A DNA stretch of 44,160 bases from Lysinibacillus sp. ZYM-1 (GTDB taxonomy: Bacteria > Bacillota > Bacilli > Bacillales_A > Planococcaceae), in NCBI RefSeq assembly GCF_001308875.1, contig NZ_KQ465138.1, positions 1-44,160 on the forward strand. The letters run 5' to 3'. The position numbers were made by a program, and so were the translations under genes. Below the pieces are notes generated by a model, which did no database searches, had not been told where the DNA came from, and worked only from the letters and a program-made list of their open reading frames with translations. Positions 24,145-33,044 of the stretch are shown one piece after another. Position 1 is the stretch's first letter. Each line of letters begins with the position of its first letter.

Positions 24145-25122
24145 TTAGATTAAAAACTTATTAATACTTTTATTATATTGATCTAAAAATACCCTTGCTT
24201 CACTACTAGGTAATTTCAATGCTGCCAACGCGGCACCACCCACTGGTAAACTATAGGCACCCATAAAGTCATACTGATTACTATGTTTTTTATCAATTGC
24301 GGCTAATCTTTCTATAAATAACCCCAATTCTTTAAAAACTCCACCAGCTAGCACGACTTTGACACGGCTAGTTGAAAATGGATTCTTTTTGTAACAAGCA
24401 TCGATACTCTGATAAAAGACCTGGCAGACTTGATCCAAAATTGTATTTGCTACTACATCACCCCGTTTTGTGCATTCAATTGCCACTTTACTTAATGGAG
24501 AGATCGTATCTCGCGGATGTCCTTCACCATAAACAATTTCAATTATTTGTGGAACAGATTGTAATTGAAAATAATCTAATACTGCCGTTGTTAAAATCGT
24601 TTCAGGCCCTCTTTTATCAAATTCTTTAAAAACCGCTTTTAATGTGCGAATACCCATATCATAGCCACTACCCTCATCATCAAAAATATAACCCCATCCT
24701 GCCGTACGCTCAATTCTTCCGAATGGATCTATACTTAAAGTAATCGCACCTGTACCAGAGATCTGAACAATGCCTGGTTGACCTAATGTCCCCGCATATA
24801 GTGCGTTCAACCCATCATTCGACAATGATAGTTGACAACCTTCTGGTAAGAGCGAGGTTAATAATGTCTGTGTAATCTCCTCATTATTATTTTCTGTCAC
24901 GCCAGACAGTCCCGCATGGCATTTTGTAATTTGATGAAAATGGGTAGGCTGCTGAATTTTCAAATTATCTATTAGTTCTATTATCGTCTGCGTAAATTGC
25001 TCTAAGCTCATTGATGTAGGGTTACTTTTACCCGTTTCTGCGAGCGCTATTACTTGCCCACGAAATGTAGAGATTGTCGCAATTGTTTTTGTTCCACCAC
25101 CATCAATTGCCAAAACATACAA
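24145..25122 (-). CDS. BadF/BadG-type sugar kinase (N-acetylglucosamine kinase-like)
   Basis: A 325-residue kinase of the ASKHA superfamily, BadF/BadG/BcrA/BcrD branch, which includes GlcNAc kinase and clostridial MurK (MurNAc/GlcNAc kinase). Motifs: phosphate 1 loop AIDGGGTKTIATI, GLSG, catalytic-site NDGLNALYAG, phosphate 2 loop QISGTGAITLSI, TAGWGYIFDDEGSGYDMG (typical for the GlcNAc kinase group) and adenosine loop VVLAGGVF. The start is a TTG at 25122 with GAGGTGA six bases upstream. It follows the asparaginase gene by 12 bases and is the last gene of an eleven-gene operon. An amino sugar or sugar released from the imported compound is the likely substrate (inference); phosphorylating it would feed glycolysis. 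Confidence 0.82.
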   Translation of the reverse strand: MYVLAIDGGGTKTIATISTFRGQVIALAETGKSNPTSMSLEQFTQTIIELIDNLKIQQPTHFHQITKCHAGLSGVTENNNEEITQTLLTSLLPEGCQLSLSNDGLNALYAGTLGQPGIVQISGTGAITLSIDPFGRIERTAGWGYIFDDEGSGYDMGIRTLKAVFKEFDKRGPETILTTAVLDYFQLQSVPQIIEIVYGEGHPRDTISPLSKVAIECTKRGDVVANTILDQVCQVFYQSIDACYKKNPFSTSRVKVVLAGGVFKELGLFIERLAAIDKKHSNQYDFMGAYSLPVGGAALAALKLPSSEARVFLDQYNKSINKFLI

Positions 25123-25134
25123 GTACCTTCACCT

Positions 25135-26136
25135 CTATATGATTTTAATTGTAGAAACAATTTCTCCCACCTCAAGCCCTGCGTCATTTCGCACAAAGGA
25201 AGGAGATAACGCTTTAATACGCTCAATCGTTTCTTCATTTGTATACTGAATTTGTTCCAATACAGAAGCAATCACATTTGGCCACGGACTTTCTGAGCCA
25301 TTCATAATTTTTAAGGCAAAACTTAATCCTTCATTTCGTAGGGCAAAACAGTATACGCCCTGCGCTCCACCCTTCGCCACAATATTAGGGTCTTTTAACA
25401 ATGCTGTACAAATAAAGTTTTGAGCTGCAATAATATGATTTTCTTGATTCATTACTGTAGTAAGCTTTATTACTGCTTCACGAATTTGATGATTATCAAT
25501 CAATTCTGGCCGCGCTAGCTTTAAATAGGCTATTGCCATATTTTTTAACGGAATCGCAAAGACTGGCGAACCACAACCGTCTATTCCTGTACGAATTTTC
25601 CTCTCATCATATTCACTTAAATAAGCAATGTACTTTTTTATCATTTGCTGCAACGGATGATCTGGATGACAATATTGCTTGAAATCATAGTCATTTGCTA
25701 GACAAGCAGTTAAAAACCCTAAATGTTTGCCCGCACAATTATGAAGTAATTTTCTCTTTTCATGTCCCTGTTGAATATACAGCGTTTTTGGTTCTTCATT
25801 TAATGGATATGATGCTGCACAGATCAAATCATTTTCACTAACAGGAACTTTTTCCAACAACGAGGTCAACGCCTCTTGATGATAAATTTCACCTCTTTGT
25901 GAAGCCAAAAATAATGCACTTTCCGTTGAAGTTATCTCGTACTTTTCTATAAAATTCGTCATGAAAATTGGAATGGCTTGAAATGGTTTTGCTGCAGAAC
26001 GAAAATACACAGGCTCATAATCTTGACCAACAGAAACGAATTCTTCCTTTGATAGATTCACAGCACTCATTTGGCCATAATGCACATTTTCCATTAATCC
26101 TGAACGGTACTCTTTCAAAAATTCTGAGTAAGCCAC
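25135..26136 (-). CDS. Zinc L-asparaginase, Rhizobium etli type (Asparaginase_II family)
   Basis: A 333-residue protein of the R. etli thermolabile asparaginase family, unrelated in fold to the E. coli AnsA/AnsB enzymes. All active-site residues described for the R. etli enzyme ReAV appear, each one position lower: Ser47 and Lys50 in YFRSAAKPF, Ser79 in LASQRGE, Cys134 and Lys137 in NCAGKHLGF, and Cys188 in GIDGCGSPVF; the last three bind zinc. The start is a GTG at 26136 with an AAAGG site 11 bases upstream. It lies between the ROK regulator and the BadF kinase. In this operon it may act on an asparagine conjugate or on asparagine freed from one; free L-asparagine is the known substrate of the family. 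Confidence 0.87.
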   Translation of the reverse strand: MAYSEFLKEYRSGLMENVHYGQMSAVNLSKEEFVSVGQDYEPVYFRSAAKPFQAIPIFMTNFIEKYEITSTESALFLASQRGEIYHQEALTSLLEKVPVSENDLICAASYPLNEEPKTLYIQQGHEKRKLLHNCAGKHLGFLTACLANDYDFKQYCHPDHPLQQMIKKYIAYLSEYDERKIRTGIDGCGSPVFAIPLKNMAIAYLKLARPELIDNHQIREAVIKLTTVMNQENHIIAAQNFICTALLKDPNIVAKGGAQGVYCFALRNEGLSFALKIMNGSESPWPNVIASVLEQIQYTNEETIERIKALSPSFVRNDAGLEVGEIVSTIKII

Positions 26137-26154
26137 GAATCAACCAACCTTTCT

Positions 26155-27306
26155 TTAAACAGACAACAACTGCTTTTGTGCTTGTAATGCTGCTCCTTTG
26201 ACAACTCCCACTTTCAATTGATTTGAAAACTGCAAATCGAAATGAGGTTGTAGTTCTTTCCATATATACTGTTTGCATTTTTCACTAAGGAGTTTTTGAA
26301 ATGTTACATTGTGCTCAATAATTTCTCCACTGACGATGACAGCCTCTGGTTCATATAAACAAACTAAATTATTGATGGCAATGGCTAGAAATGTGGCTAC
26401 ATCTTGTTGAATATCTACTGCCCATTGCTCGCCTTGCTCAACACAATGTAAGATCTCTTCCATTGATTGAATATTTAGATTTTTAGGTGTTCTTTTTAGT
26501 AGAGTCACTTCCGAAATATACATCGATAAGCATCCCCTCTTACCACAGTGACACATTTCACCAAAGGGATTAATCGTTATATGACTTATTTCTCCCGCTT
26601 TATTTTGAATACCTCGATACACTTCTCCGTTTAGTAAGATAGCTGCTCCGATGCCCGTTCCAATGCCTACTAAAATACAATTTGAATAAAGAGGCGTATA
26701 GATATCACCAATTTCAGCAATGATTTGCATTTTTAATTCATTATCTACGATGACTTCACAATCAAAAACACCAGTTAAATCTTCTCTTATATGACAGTTC
26801 TCCCACTTCAATTGCTCAGAAGAAACGATAATGCCTTCTTTGTTATTAATTACTCCTGGAACACCTATTCCAATGCCTAATAATTTATCCTGAGCAATCT
26901 GATATTCTGTCAAGATATTAACTATGGACTGTTGTAGTAGATGTATAGCTTCTTCATATTGATGCTTGATGTTACATTTGACTTCCTGAAAAGCGATGAG
27001 CTTCCCTAAGAAATCTAATATACCAAGTCGAATAGTAAAACAATCAATCTCTATCCCTATAGTATATAAAGCATCTTCACGCATATGAATTAACGTGGGA
27101 CGTCTACCAATAGCTGTTTCTTCCGAAATCCCTTCAAGAATAAAACCTTCCGCTTCTAGCTCCTGCACAATACGAGTAATGGTCGTAGGGCTCATTTTTG
27201 TATATTTAGATAATTGAATTCTTGAAATTGGCGCCATCTGCCTGATTGCGTCAAGCACAATATATTTATTTTGCCTTCTCATTTGTACTTGATCTTGCTT
27301 TTTCAA
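26155..27306 (-). CDS. ROK family transcription regulator (NagC/XylR type)
   Basis: A 383-residue regulator. Residues about 10-70 form a winged helix (IRQMAPISRIQLSKYTKMSP, TTITRIVQEL); the rest is a ROK sugar-binding fold with GIGIGVPG, LVGIGTGIGAAILLNGE, AGEISHITI and the zinc cluster CHCGKRGCL (Cys252, 254, 259). At the position of the catalytic Asp of ROK kinases (NDA motif) the sequence has VDNE, so I predict a regulator without kinase activity. The start is a TTG at 27306 with AGGGGATGA upstream. ROK repressors are usually released by a sugar or sugar phosphate. Two palindromes at 35696-35724 and 35830-35858, upstream of the first gene of this operon, look like ROK sites and are its probable operators. 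Confidence 0.85.
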   Translation of the reverse strand: MKKQDQVQMRRQNKYIVLDAIRQMAPISRIQLSKYTKMSPTTITRIVQELEAEGFILEGISEETAIGRRPTLIHMREDALYTIGIEIDCFTIRLGILDFLGKLIAFQEVKCNIKHQYEEAIHLLQQSIVNILTEYQIAQDKLLGIGIGVPGVINNKEGIIVSSEQLKWENCHIREDLTGVFDCEVIVDNELKMQIIAEIGDIYTPLYSNCILVGIGTGIGAAILLNGEVYRGIQNKAGEISHITINPFGEMCHCGKRGCLSMYISEVTLLKRTPKNLNIQSMEEILHCVEQGEQWAVDIQQDVATFLAIAINNLVCLYEPEAVIVSGEIIEHNVTFQKLLSEKCKQYIWKELQPHFDLQFSNQLKVGVVKGAALQAQKQLLSV

Positions 27307-27320
27307 ATTAGATTCATCCC

Positions 27321-28202
27321 CTATTTAAACTTTTCTATGAATTGTACAGCTTCTTGAATGTCTTTTTCGGGATTTGATCTCACTTCTCGTTCAATAGTTA
27401 AATAGCCATTGTATCCGATTTCATGTAAAGCTGAAAAATAAAGCTCGAAATTGACATCTCCCTGACCTAGTGGAAGTTCTCTGAAAAAATCCCCATTTTC
27501 CACCATTTCTTCTATTTTATCATGAGATGTTCCAGAATCGTATCCTAAGTACCCATACACGTCTTTTGGATTCGTTTGCTGCAATTGAATCCCATCCTTT
27601 ACATGTGTATGTACGATATAATTGCTTAAAAGCTTAACGCCAGCTACAGGATCATCTTTCGTTACCATTACCATATTGGCAGGATCAAAATTAACTGATA
27701 CCCCATCTGTTGATAGTTTATCTAAAAATGCCTTTAGTGTTTTACTCGTTTCTGGTCCTGTTTCAATCGCAAAATAAGCATCTAGTGATGTAGCAAACTG
27801 CCCTAATTCTTCACAGGCTTCAAGCATAGTTTGATAGATTGGGTCTTTCTCATCTTCCGGAATGATCCCGATATGGGTCGTGACGATTGATGTCCCAAGA
27901 TCTTTAGCTAATTGCATAATTTCTTTTGATTTTTTTATTTTCCATACATTTTCATTTTTATCTTGAAAGCCATGCCCCCCCAAATCGCCACATAATGCTG
28001 AAATTTCGAGCCCTAAATCTAAAATATATTGCTTCAATTCTGCTCTTTGTGCAGCATTTAAATGATCGGGGTCTAACTCACCTGAAACTGCGTACATCTG
28101 TACTCCTTGCGCGCCAACCTCTTTCGCCTTTAACAGTCCTTCACGAATGGGCAATCTAAAGCTGTCTACAATAACGCCAATTTTATTGTTCAATTTCACC
28201 AT
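27321..28202 (-). CDS. Sugar phosphate isomerase/epimerase family TIM-barrel protein 2
   Basis: A metal-dependent TIM-barrel protein of about 293 residues (AP_endonuc_2 / xylose isomerase-like fold, as in IolE, IolI and MocC). Expected metal ligands are seen at strand ends: Glu in YFAIETGPETS, Asp in VNFDPANMVM, His in VHTHVKDG and Glu in LTIEREV. The ATG at 28202 lies one base after the stop of the dehydrogenase gene (TAA-A-ATG), pointing to coupling. A TTG at 28214, closer to GGAAAGG, is an alternative start that overlaps the upstream gene. Homologues work as isomerases, epimerases, dehydratases or 3-keto-glycoside lyases together with Gfo/Idh/MocA partners. The exact reaction here is unknown. 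Confidence 0.8.
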   Translation of the reverse strand: MVKLNNKIGVIVDSFRLPIREGLLKAKEVGAQGVQMYAVSGELDPDHLNAAQRAELKQYILDLGLEISALCGDLGGHGFQDKNENVWKIKKSKEIMQLAKDLGTSIVTTHIGIIPEDEKDPIYQTMLEACEELGQFATSLDAYFAIETGPETSKTLKAFLDKLSTDGVSVNFDPANMVMVTKDDPVAGVKLLSNYIVHTHVKDGIQLQQTNPKDVYGYLGYDSGTSHDKIEEMVENGDFFRELPLGQGDVNFELYFSALHEIGYNGYLTIEREVRSNPEKDIQEAVQFIEKFK

Positions 28203-28203
28203 T

Positions 28204-29262
28204 TTAATAAACAACTTCCTTTCCTTGCTTTGCAGAAATATAAATTCCCTCTAAAATCTTCATAATTTCTACCCCATCCTCCACAGGTGCGACTGAATCA
28301 TACTGATGAAGACAGCAATCAACAAACGTATTGATTTCATTTTGAAAGGCTGCTACAAAATCAAAGGACAAATCGTTAATTTGAGGATGAATATTTAAAA
28401 TGGTATTATGCTCTTCGCTGACAATTTTCAACTCAGGCTCTAACTCTGCTCCCCCATTTGTTCCATATAATTTAATGCTCATTTCATCTTTTATGGCATG
28501 TAGTGTATAGGAAACATCTACCATTAGTGAAGCTCCATTCTCAAATGTAATAAGAGCGTTTGCTAAGTCTTCTACTGTATTTTTAGTAGCATCATAGTCT
28601 GCAGCCTTATAAAAAGATAAATTTTCAATATGATTTCTATTTCCTAATTGATGATAGGTATGACCAGTTATACGTTTCACTTTTGGTCTACCCATTAAGT
28701 ACCAGCATATATCAATAACATGTACACCCAAATCAATTAATGGGCCACCACCAGATTTATCGATTTCTGCAAACCAACCTCCTGGATTACCTAATCTTCT
28801 TAGGCAAGTAGCTTTAGCGTAATAAATATCGCCCAATTTGTTATCGTCTATGAACTGTTTCAGTACTTTGGTATTTGATGCAAAACGTCTTACATAGCCG
28901 ACTTGAAATACTTTACGATGCTTTTCCGCAACCTTCTGGATGTTTAAAGCCTCAGCATAAGTCATGGATAAAGGTTTTTCGATAAGCACATGTAAGTCAT
29001 TTTCTAAAGCAAGAATCGCCAATTCTGCATGTGTATTATTCCATGTGCAAATACTTACAGCATCAACATTTTTGTCTGCAAATAATGCTTCTTTAGAAGA
29101 AAAAACATGAGTTGCTCCAAATTGAGCAGCTTTTGCTTTGCCTCGCTCAATAGAAGCATCATACACACCATATAACTCAACCGATGGATTCTTCATATAG
29201 GAGCCTAAATGATAATCCGAAATTGAACCTGTACCAATTACACAAACTTTTAATTTGTTCAT
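28204..29262 (-). CDS. Gfo/Idh/MocA family NAD(P)-dependent dehydrogenase
   Basis: A 352-residue oxidoreductase with N-terminal Rossmann fold (VCVIGTGSISDYHLGSY), the EKPLS motif with the conserved Lys of this family, and DLGVHVIDICWYLMG, which supplies the catalytic Asp/His pair. The C-terminal alpha/beta domain holds the substrate. Members oxidise a sugar or cyclitol hydroxyl, as in inositol dehydrogenase (IolG) and MocA of rhizopine catabolism. The ATG at 29262 has AAGGAGGG, which starts at the stop codon of the preceding gene. It is flanked by two TIM-barrel isomerase genes. This trio is the usual make-up of pathways that oxidise and then isomerise or cleave a glycoside. Substrate unknown. 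Confidence 0.88.
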   Translation of the reverse strand: MNKLKVCVIGTGSISDYHLGSYMKNPSVELYGVYDASIERGKAKAAQFGATHVFSSKEALFADKNVDAVSICTWNNTHAELAILALENDLHVLIEKPLSMTYAEALNIQKVAEKHRKVFQVGYVRRFASNTKVLKQFIDDNKLGDIYYAKATCLRRLGNPGGWFAEIDKSGGGPLIDLGVHVIDICWYLMGRPKVKRITGHTYHQLGNRNHIENLSFYKAADYDATKNTVEDLANALITFENGASLMVDVSYTLHAIKDEMSIKLYGTNGGAELEPELKIVSEEHNTILNIHPQINDLSFDFVAAFQNEINTFVDCCLHQYDSVAPVEDGVEIMKILEGIYISAKQGKEVVY

Positions 29263-29274
29263 GTTCTTCCCTCC

Positions 29275-30153
29275 TTAGAGCTTACATTCATCCCATAAAC
29301 GACGTACATTATCCATCCCTATTTTTGAACCAGCTTGACAATCCTCCATGCCTTCAAACTCCACCGTAATATAACCATCGTATCCATAGCCCTTTACAAG
29401 TTTTATAATTTCTCGAATATTTATATCACCATGTCCAACAATAGCTCCTCGGATGTAATTGTTATGAACTGTGCGGAACCATTCCCCATCACCTGGATTT
29501 TCATAATAAGGACGAATATAAAAATCTTTAAAATGCACTGTAGCAGCATAGGATATATTTTTCATGACACCGATTAGAGGTTCTTCATCAATACATAAAA
29601 AATTCCCGACATCTAAAGTAGTTTTAAAGTTATCTCTGTTGACCGCTTGAATTAATTGTTGTACACGATCACTTGTTTGAACATTAAAACCATGATTTTC
29701 AATCGTTGTCGTGATACCAAATTGTTTTGCATAATCTGCAATCAACTGACAGCCCTTAACCATTTCATCAAAGTGTTCATTGTAATAATGAATGGATGTC
29801 TGCTCCTTTGGTAAAGTAAAGAGTGTAACATCATGACGCATAATTTTGATGCCCATATGATGTACCACATCAACATGCTTCTTTAAGCGTTCAACTTCTT
29901 CAAAAAAAGCTTCCTCCGTACTATGAATAAAGTTTGCAGGTAATGAATAGGCTGATAACTCTAATCCCAGTTCTGCTGCTTTTTCTTTAATTTGAGATGC
30001 AAGTTCATAATTATCTACAACGGTAAATTCATAGGGTACTAGTTCTACATGCTGTCCACCATTGTCAGCTACCCATTGTAAAACATCCAGAACATTCATT
30101 TCCCCCTGCTTCATTTTTTTGACCATACTATATGTGCTTAATCCTACTTTCAT
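29275..30153 (-). CDS. Sugar phosphate isomerase/epimerase family TIM-barrel protein 1
   Basis: A 292-residue TIM-barrel protein of the same superfamily as the gene at 27321-28202 but clearly diverged from it. Likely metal ligands are Glu in TTTIENHGFNVQ, Asp in TTLDVGNFLC, His in TVHFKDFYIRPYY and Glu in ITVEFEGMED. Length is typical. The ATG at 30153 has AAGGAGAGGTG upstream, and the gene follows the DppF-type ATPase by 19 bases, so transport and catabolic genes are one transcription unit. Having two such proteins with one Gfo/Idh/MocA enzyme suggests sequential isomerisation and cleavage of an oxidised sugar, as in inositol and rhizopine pathways. Inference only. Confidence 0.82.
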   Translation of the reverse strand: MKVGLSTYSMVKKMKQGEMNVLDVLQWVADNGGQHVELVPYEFTVVDNYELASQIKEKAAELGLELSAYSLPANFIHSTEEAFFEEVERLKKHVDVVHHMGIKIMRHDVTLFTLPKEQTSIHYYNEHFDEMVKGCQLIADYAKQFGITTTIENHGFNVQTSDRVQQLIQAVNRDNFKTTLDVGNFLCIDEEPLIGVMKNISYAATVHFKDFYIRPYYENPGDGEWFRTVHNNYIRGAIVGHGDINIREIIKLVKGYGYDGYITVEFEGMEDCQAGSKIGMDNVRRLWDECKL

Positions 30154-30172
30154 TTATGAACACCTCTCCTTT

Positions 30173-31138
30173 TTAATTCACAAAATGACATGCAACACTT
30201 TGCTCTTCGTTTATTTTTCTCATCTGTGGAATAGCTTGCTTACATATATCTGATGCGAAGGGGCACCTTGTATGGAAGGTACAACCACTTGGCGGATTTT
30301 TAGGATTTGGAATATCGCCTATTAGTACTTTCTTCTTTTTTCTTAACGTTGGATCTGCAATTGGTACAGAAGCAATGAGCGCTTGCGTATAAGGATGCTT
30401 AGGATTATTAAATATAGTTTCTTTTCGTCCGATTTCTACAATGGTTCCTAAATACATGACACCAATATAATGACTAATATGTTCTACAACACTTAAATCA
30501 TGAGAAATAAAGAGATACGAAATTTTAAATTCTTGCTGCAATTGCTTTAGTAGATTCAAAATTTGCGATTGTATGGATACATCCAATGCAGACACAGGCT
30601 CATCAGCAATAATTAATTTCGGTTTTGTTATTAAAGCACGTGCAATCCCTAAACGCTGCCTTTGTCCACCACTGAACTCATGTGCATATCGATCAGCGTG
30701 TTCAGCATTTAATCCTACTACTTCGAGCATTTCTAGTACTAGTTTTTCACGCTCATCTTTCGATAGTTTTGTATGAATTTCTAAAGGCTCACCAACAAGT
30801 TCCTTTACTTTCATTCTTGGATTTAATGAGGCATAGGGATCTTGAAATATCATTTGAACAGTTTGCCTTAAATGCTTTAATTCGGATTGCTTTGCAGTAG
30901 CTATTTCTTTTCCATCCACAACAATACTTCCACTTGTCGGTGCTATTAATCGAGTGATTAACCTGCCTGTTGTAGATTTTCCACAGCCACTTTCTCCAAC
31001 TAGACTAAATGTTGTACCTTCCTCTATTTCAAAGGAAACATCTATTACTGCATTAACATGTTGGCTTTTTTGAAATAACCCACCGGCTACCTGAAAGCTT
31101 TTTTTTAAATTTTCCACTTTTAAAATACTGTTAGGCAT
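30173..31138 (-). CDS. Oligopeptide/dipeptide-type ABC ATPase, DppF-like
   Basis: The second ATPase of a peptide-type importer, 321 residues. Walker A GESGCGKST, signature HEFSGGQRQRLGIARAL, Walker B LIIADEPVSALD, and the C-terminal oligo_HPY region with GCTFHTRCPFASDIC, whose cysteines bind an iron-sulfur cluster in studied members. The ATG at 31138 lies inside the end of the DppD gene (eight-base overlap). It works as a heterodimer with the DppD-type protein upstream to drive import through the DppB/DppC channel. In this operon the transported compound is unlikely to be an ordinary peptide, since sugar-modifying genes follow. Confidence 0.9.
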   Translation of the reverse strand: MPNSILKVENLKKSFQVAGGLFQKSQHVNAVIDVSFEIEEGTTFSLVGESGCGKSTTGRLITRLIAPTSGSIVVDGKEIATAKQSELKHLRQTVQMIFQDPYASLNPRMKVKELVGEPLEIHTKLSKDEREKLVLEMLEVVGLNAEHADRYAHEFSGGQRQRLGIARALITKPKLIIADEPVSALDVSIQSQILNLLKQLQQEFKISYLFISHDLSVVEHISHYIGVMYLGTIVEIGRKETIFNNPKHPYTQALIASVPIADPTLRKKKKVLIGDIPNPKNPPSGCTFHTRCPFASDICKQAIPQMRKINEEQSVACHFVN

Positions 31139-32123
31139 TTACTTCCACATCCTTTTTCGCATATAGCCAGCAGCTACATTGGCGGGTAGCTGAAATTTCC
31201 ACTGTCGGTGGACTCTCCTCCTGACATATAGACATGACTTGATTACATCGCGGAGCAAACTTACAACCTTTCGGCATATTTTGCGGAGATGGTACATGAC
31301 CATTGATAGAATCTAATACTTCCTTTTTATCACCAATTTTCGGTACTGATGCTATTAAACCTTTTGTATACGGGTGCTTAGGGCTAGCAAATAATTCAAA
31401 GACATCAGCTTCCTCTACAACCTGCCCTGCATACATCACGACTACTTTATCGCACATTTCAGCCACAACACCCAAATCATGTGTGATCAATAAAATAGCG
31501 GTCTCATTTTCTTCCTTTAACTTTTTCATTAACTCTAAAATTTGGGCTTGTATCGTAACATCTAGCGCAGTGGTTGGTTCGTCAGCAATAAGTAGATTGG
31601 GATGACATGCCATTGCCATGGCTATCATGACTCGCTGCCTCATTCCCCCTGATAGCTGATGAGGATATTCATGAATGATTTCCTCTGCTCTACCTATTCC
31701 TACACTCTTTAACATTTGGATTGCGTGATGTTTACTTTCGCTCTTTGGCAGCTTCAAATGCATCTCAATTGCTTCCATCAACTGCTTACCAATTTTCAAG
31801 ACAGGATTTAAAGAAGTCATAGGCTCTTGGAAGATCATCGCCATTTGCTTTCCACGAATTTTCCGAATTTCTGATTCAGACATTTTAGTCAAATCTTCTC
31901 CATTAAAATAAATAGAGCCCTTCACGATTTTGCCTGTAGTTCCATGAAATAATTGCATAATGGATAACGACGTTAGGCTTTTTCCACTACCCGATTCTCC
32001 AACTAAGCCTAATATCTCGCCCTTACGGATTGAAAAATTGACACCTCTTAAAATTTTAATTTCGGTTTTATCACGCATAAAGGACGTTTCTAAGTCACTT
32101 ACTCGCAATACATGTTCTGTCAT
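31131..32123 (-). CDS. Oligopeptide/dipeptide-type ABC ATPase, DppD-like
   Basis: First ATPase of the importer, about 330 residues. Walker A GESGSGKSLTS, Q-loop MIFQEPMTSLNP, signature LSGGMRQRVMIAMA, Walker B LIADEPTTALDVT and C-terminal GCKFAPRCNQVMSIC. The start is placed at the ATG at 32123: AAGGAGA lies seven bases upstream, whereas the ATG at 32129 is only one base from it. It ends inside the DppF gene. The permease gene lies immediately upstream, so the B-C-D-F order of classical dipeptide systems is kept. Confidence 0.9.
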   Translation of the reverse strand: MTEHVLRVSDLETSFMRDKTEIKILRGVNFSIRKGEILGLVGESGSGKSLTSLSIMQLFHGTTGKIVKGSIYFNGEDLTKMSESEIRKIRGKQMAMIFQEPMTSLNPVLKIGKQLMEAIEMHLKLPKSESKHHAIQMLKSVGIGRAEEIIHEYPHQLSGGMRQRVMIAMAMACHPNLLIADEPTTALDVTIQAQILELMKKLKEENETAILLITHDLGVVAEMCDKVVVMYAGQVVEEADVFELFASPKHPYTKGLIASVPKIGDKKEVLDSINGHVPSPQNMPKGCKFAPRCNQVMSICQEESPPTVEISATRQCSCWLYAKKDVEVNA

Positions 32124-32134
32124 AGGCATTCTCC

Positions 32135-33031
32135 TTAATTATTTTTAATTTTCGGATCTAATACATCTCGTAATCCATCGCCTATTAAGTTAAATGCTAG
32201 TACAGTTAAAAATATAGCAATTCCTGGCATGATGACTACGTGAGAAGATGTTCCTAAGTAGTCACGTCCACTACTTAGCATGACTCCCCACTCGGGCATT
32301 TCAGGACTGGCACCTAAGCCTAAAAAACTTAAACCAGAGGCTGCTAAAATTGCTGTTCCTATACGCATTGTGACAAAAATAATTAATTCACTAATCGTTT
32401 CAGGGAAAATATGTTTCCACAGCACTCTTACATGTGAAGCTCCCATTGATTGAGCAGCTTCTACATATACGTTTTCTTTCGCATTCAATGTTGCGCCCCG
32501 CACTAATCGCGCAAAGGATGGTACACTAAAAATCATGACAGCGATAATGACATTATTAATACCAGGACCAAGTAATGCGACAATAGCGATTGCTAATAAT
32601 AAATCAGGAAATGAAAACAATACATCACAGCTACGCATGATAACTTTGTCTATCCAACCACCAAAGTAACCACTAATTAAACCTAAAATAGTCCCTAAAA
32701 TTAAACCCAAAAATACGGCACTGAAGCTTACCATCAAGGATATTTTGGCCCCTACTATCAAACGACTAAAGATATCTCGCCCATATTCGTCCGTTCCCGC
32801 TAAATGACTGGCACTTGGTCCCTCTAATAAGGCATCATAATCCGGTTCAAAGGGATCGTATGGTGCAATATAAGGACCAATAATAGCAACTACAATTAAC
32901 AATCCTATAAAGATGCTTGCTAACAATGCAGCCTTTTGTTTTTTAAAAGACTTCCAAAATTCTTTTAGAGGAGAGTATTTCCTTTGCTTTTTTTGCACTT
33001 GGCTATTTTGCACAGTAGTTGGTGAAGTCAT
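32135..33031 (-). CDS. Peptide-type ABC permease, DppC-like
   Basis: A 298-residue inner-membrane permease. It has the N-terminal OppC_N segment (KEFWKSFKKQKAALLASIFI) with the first helix, the conserved HLAGTDEYGRDIFSRLIVGA after it, and the EAA loop AAQSMGASHVRVLWKHIFPE that contacts the ATPases. Five more helices are predicted. The ATG at 33031 has GGGAGGG upstream. It pairs with the DppB-type permease encoded 13 bases upstream. Confidence 0.92.
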   Translation of the reverse strand: MTSPTTVQNSQVQKKQRKYSPLKEFWKSFKKQKAALLASIFIGLLIVVAIIGPYIAPYDPFEPDYDALLEGPSASHLAGTDEYGRDIFSRLIVGAKISLMVSFSAVFLGLILGTILGLISGYFGGWIDKVIMRSCDVLFSFPDLLLAIAIVALLGPGINNVIIAVMIFSVPSFARLVRGATLNAKENVYVEAAQSMGASHVRVLWKHIFPETISELIIFVTMRIGTAILAASGLSFLGLGASPEMPEWGVMLSSGRDYLGTSSHVVIMPGIAIFLTVLAFNLIGDGLRDVLDPKIKNN

Positions 33032-33044
33032 CCCGTTCCCTCCC

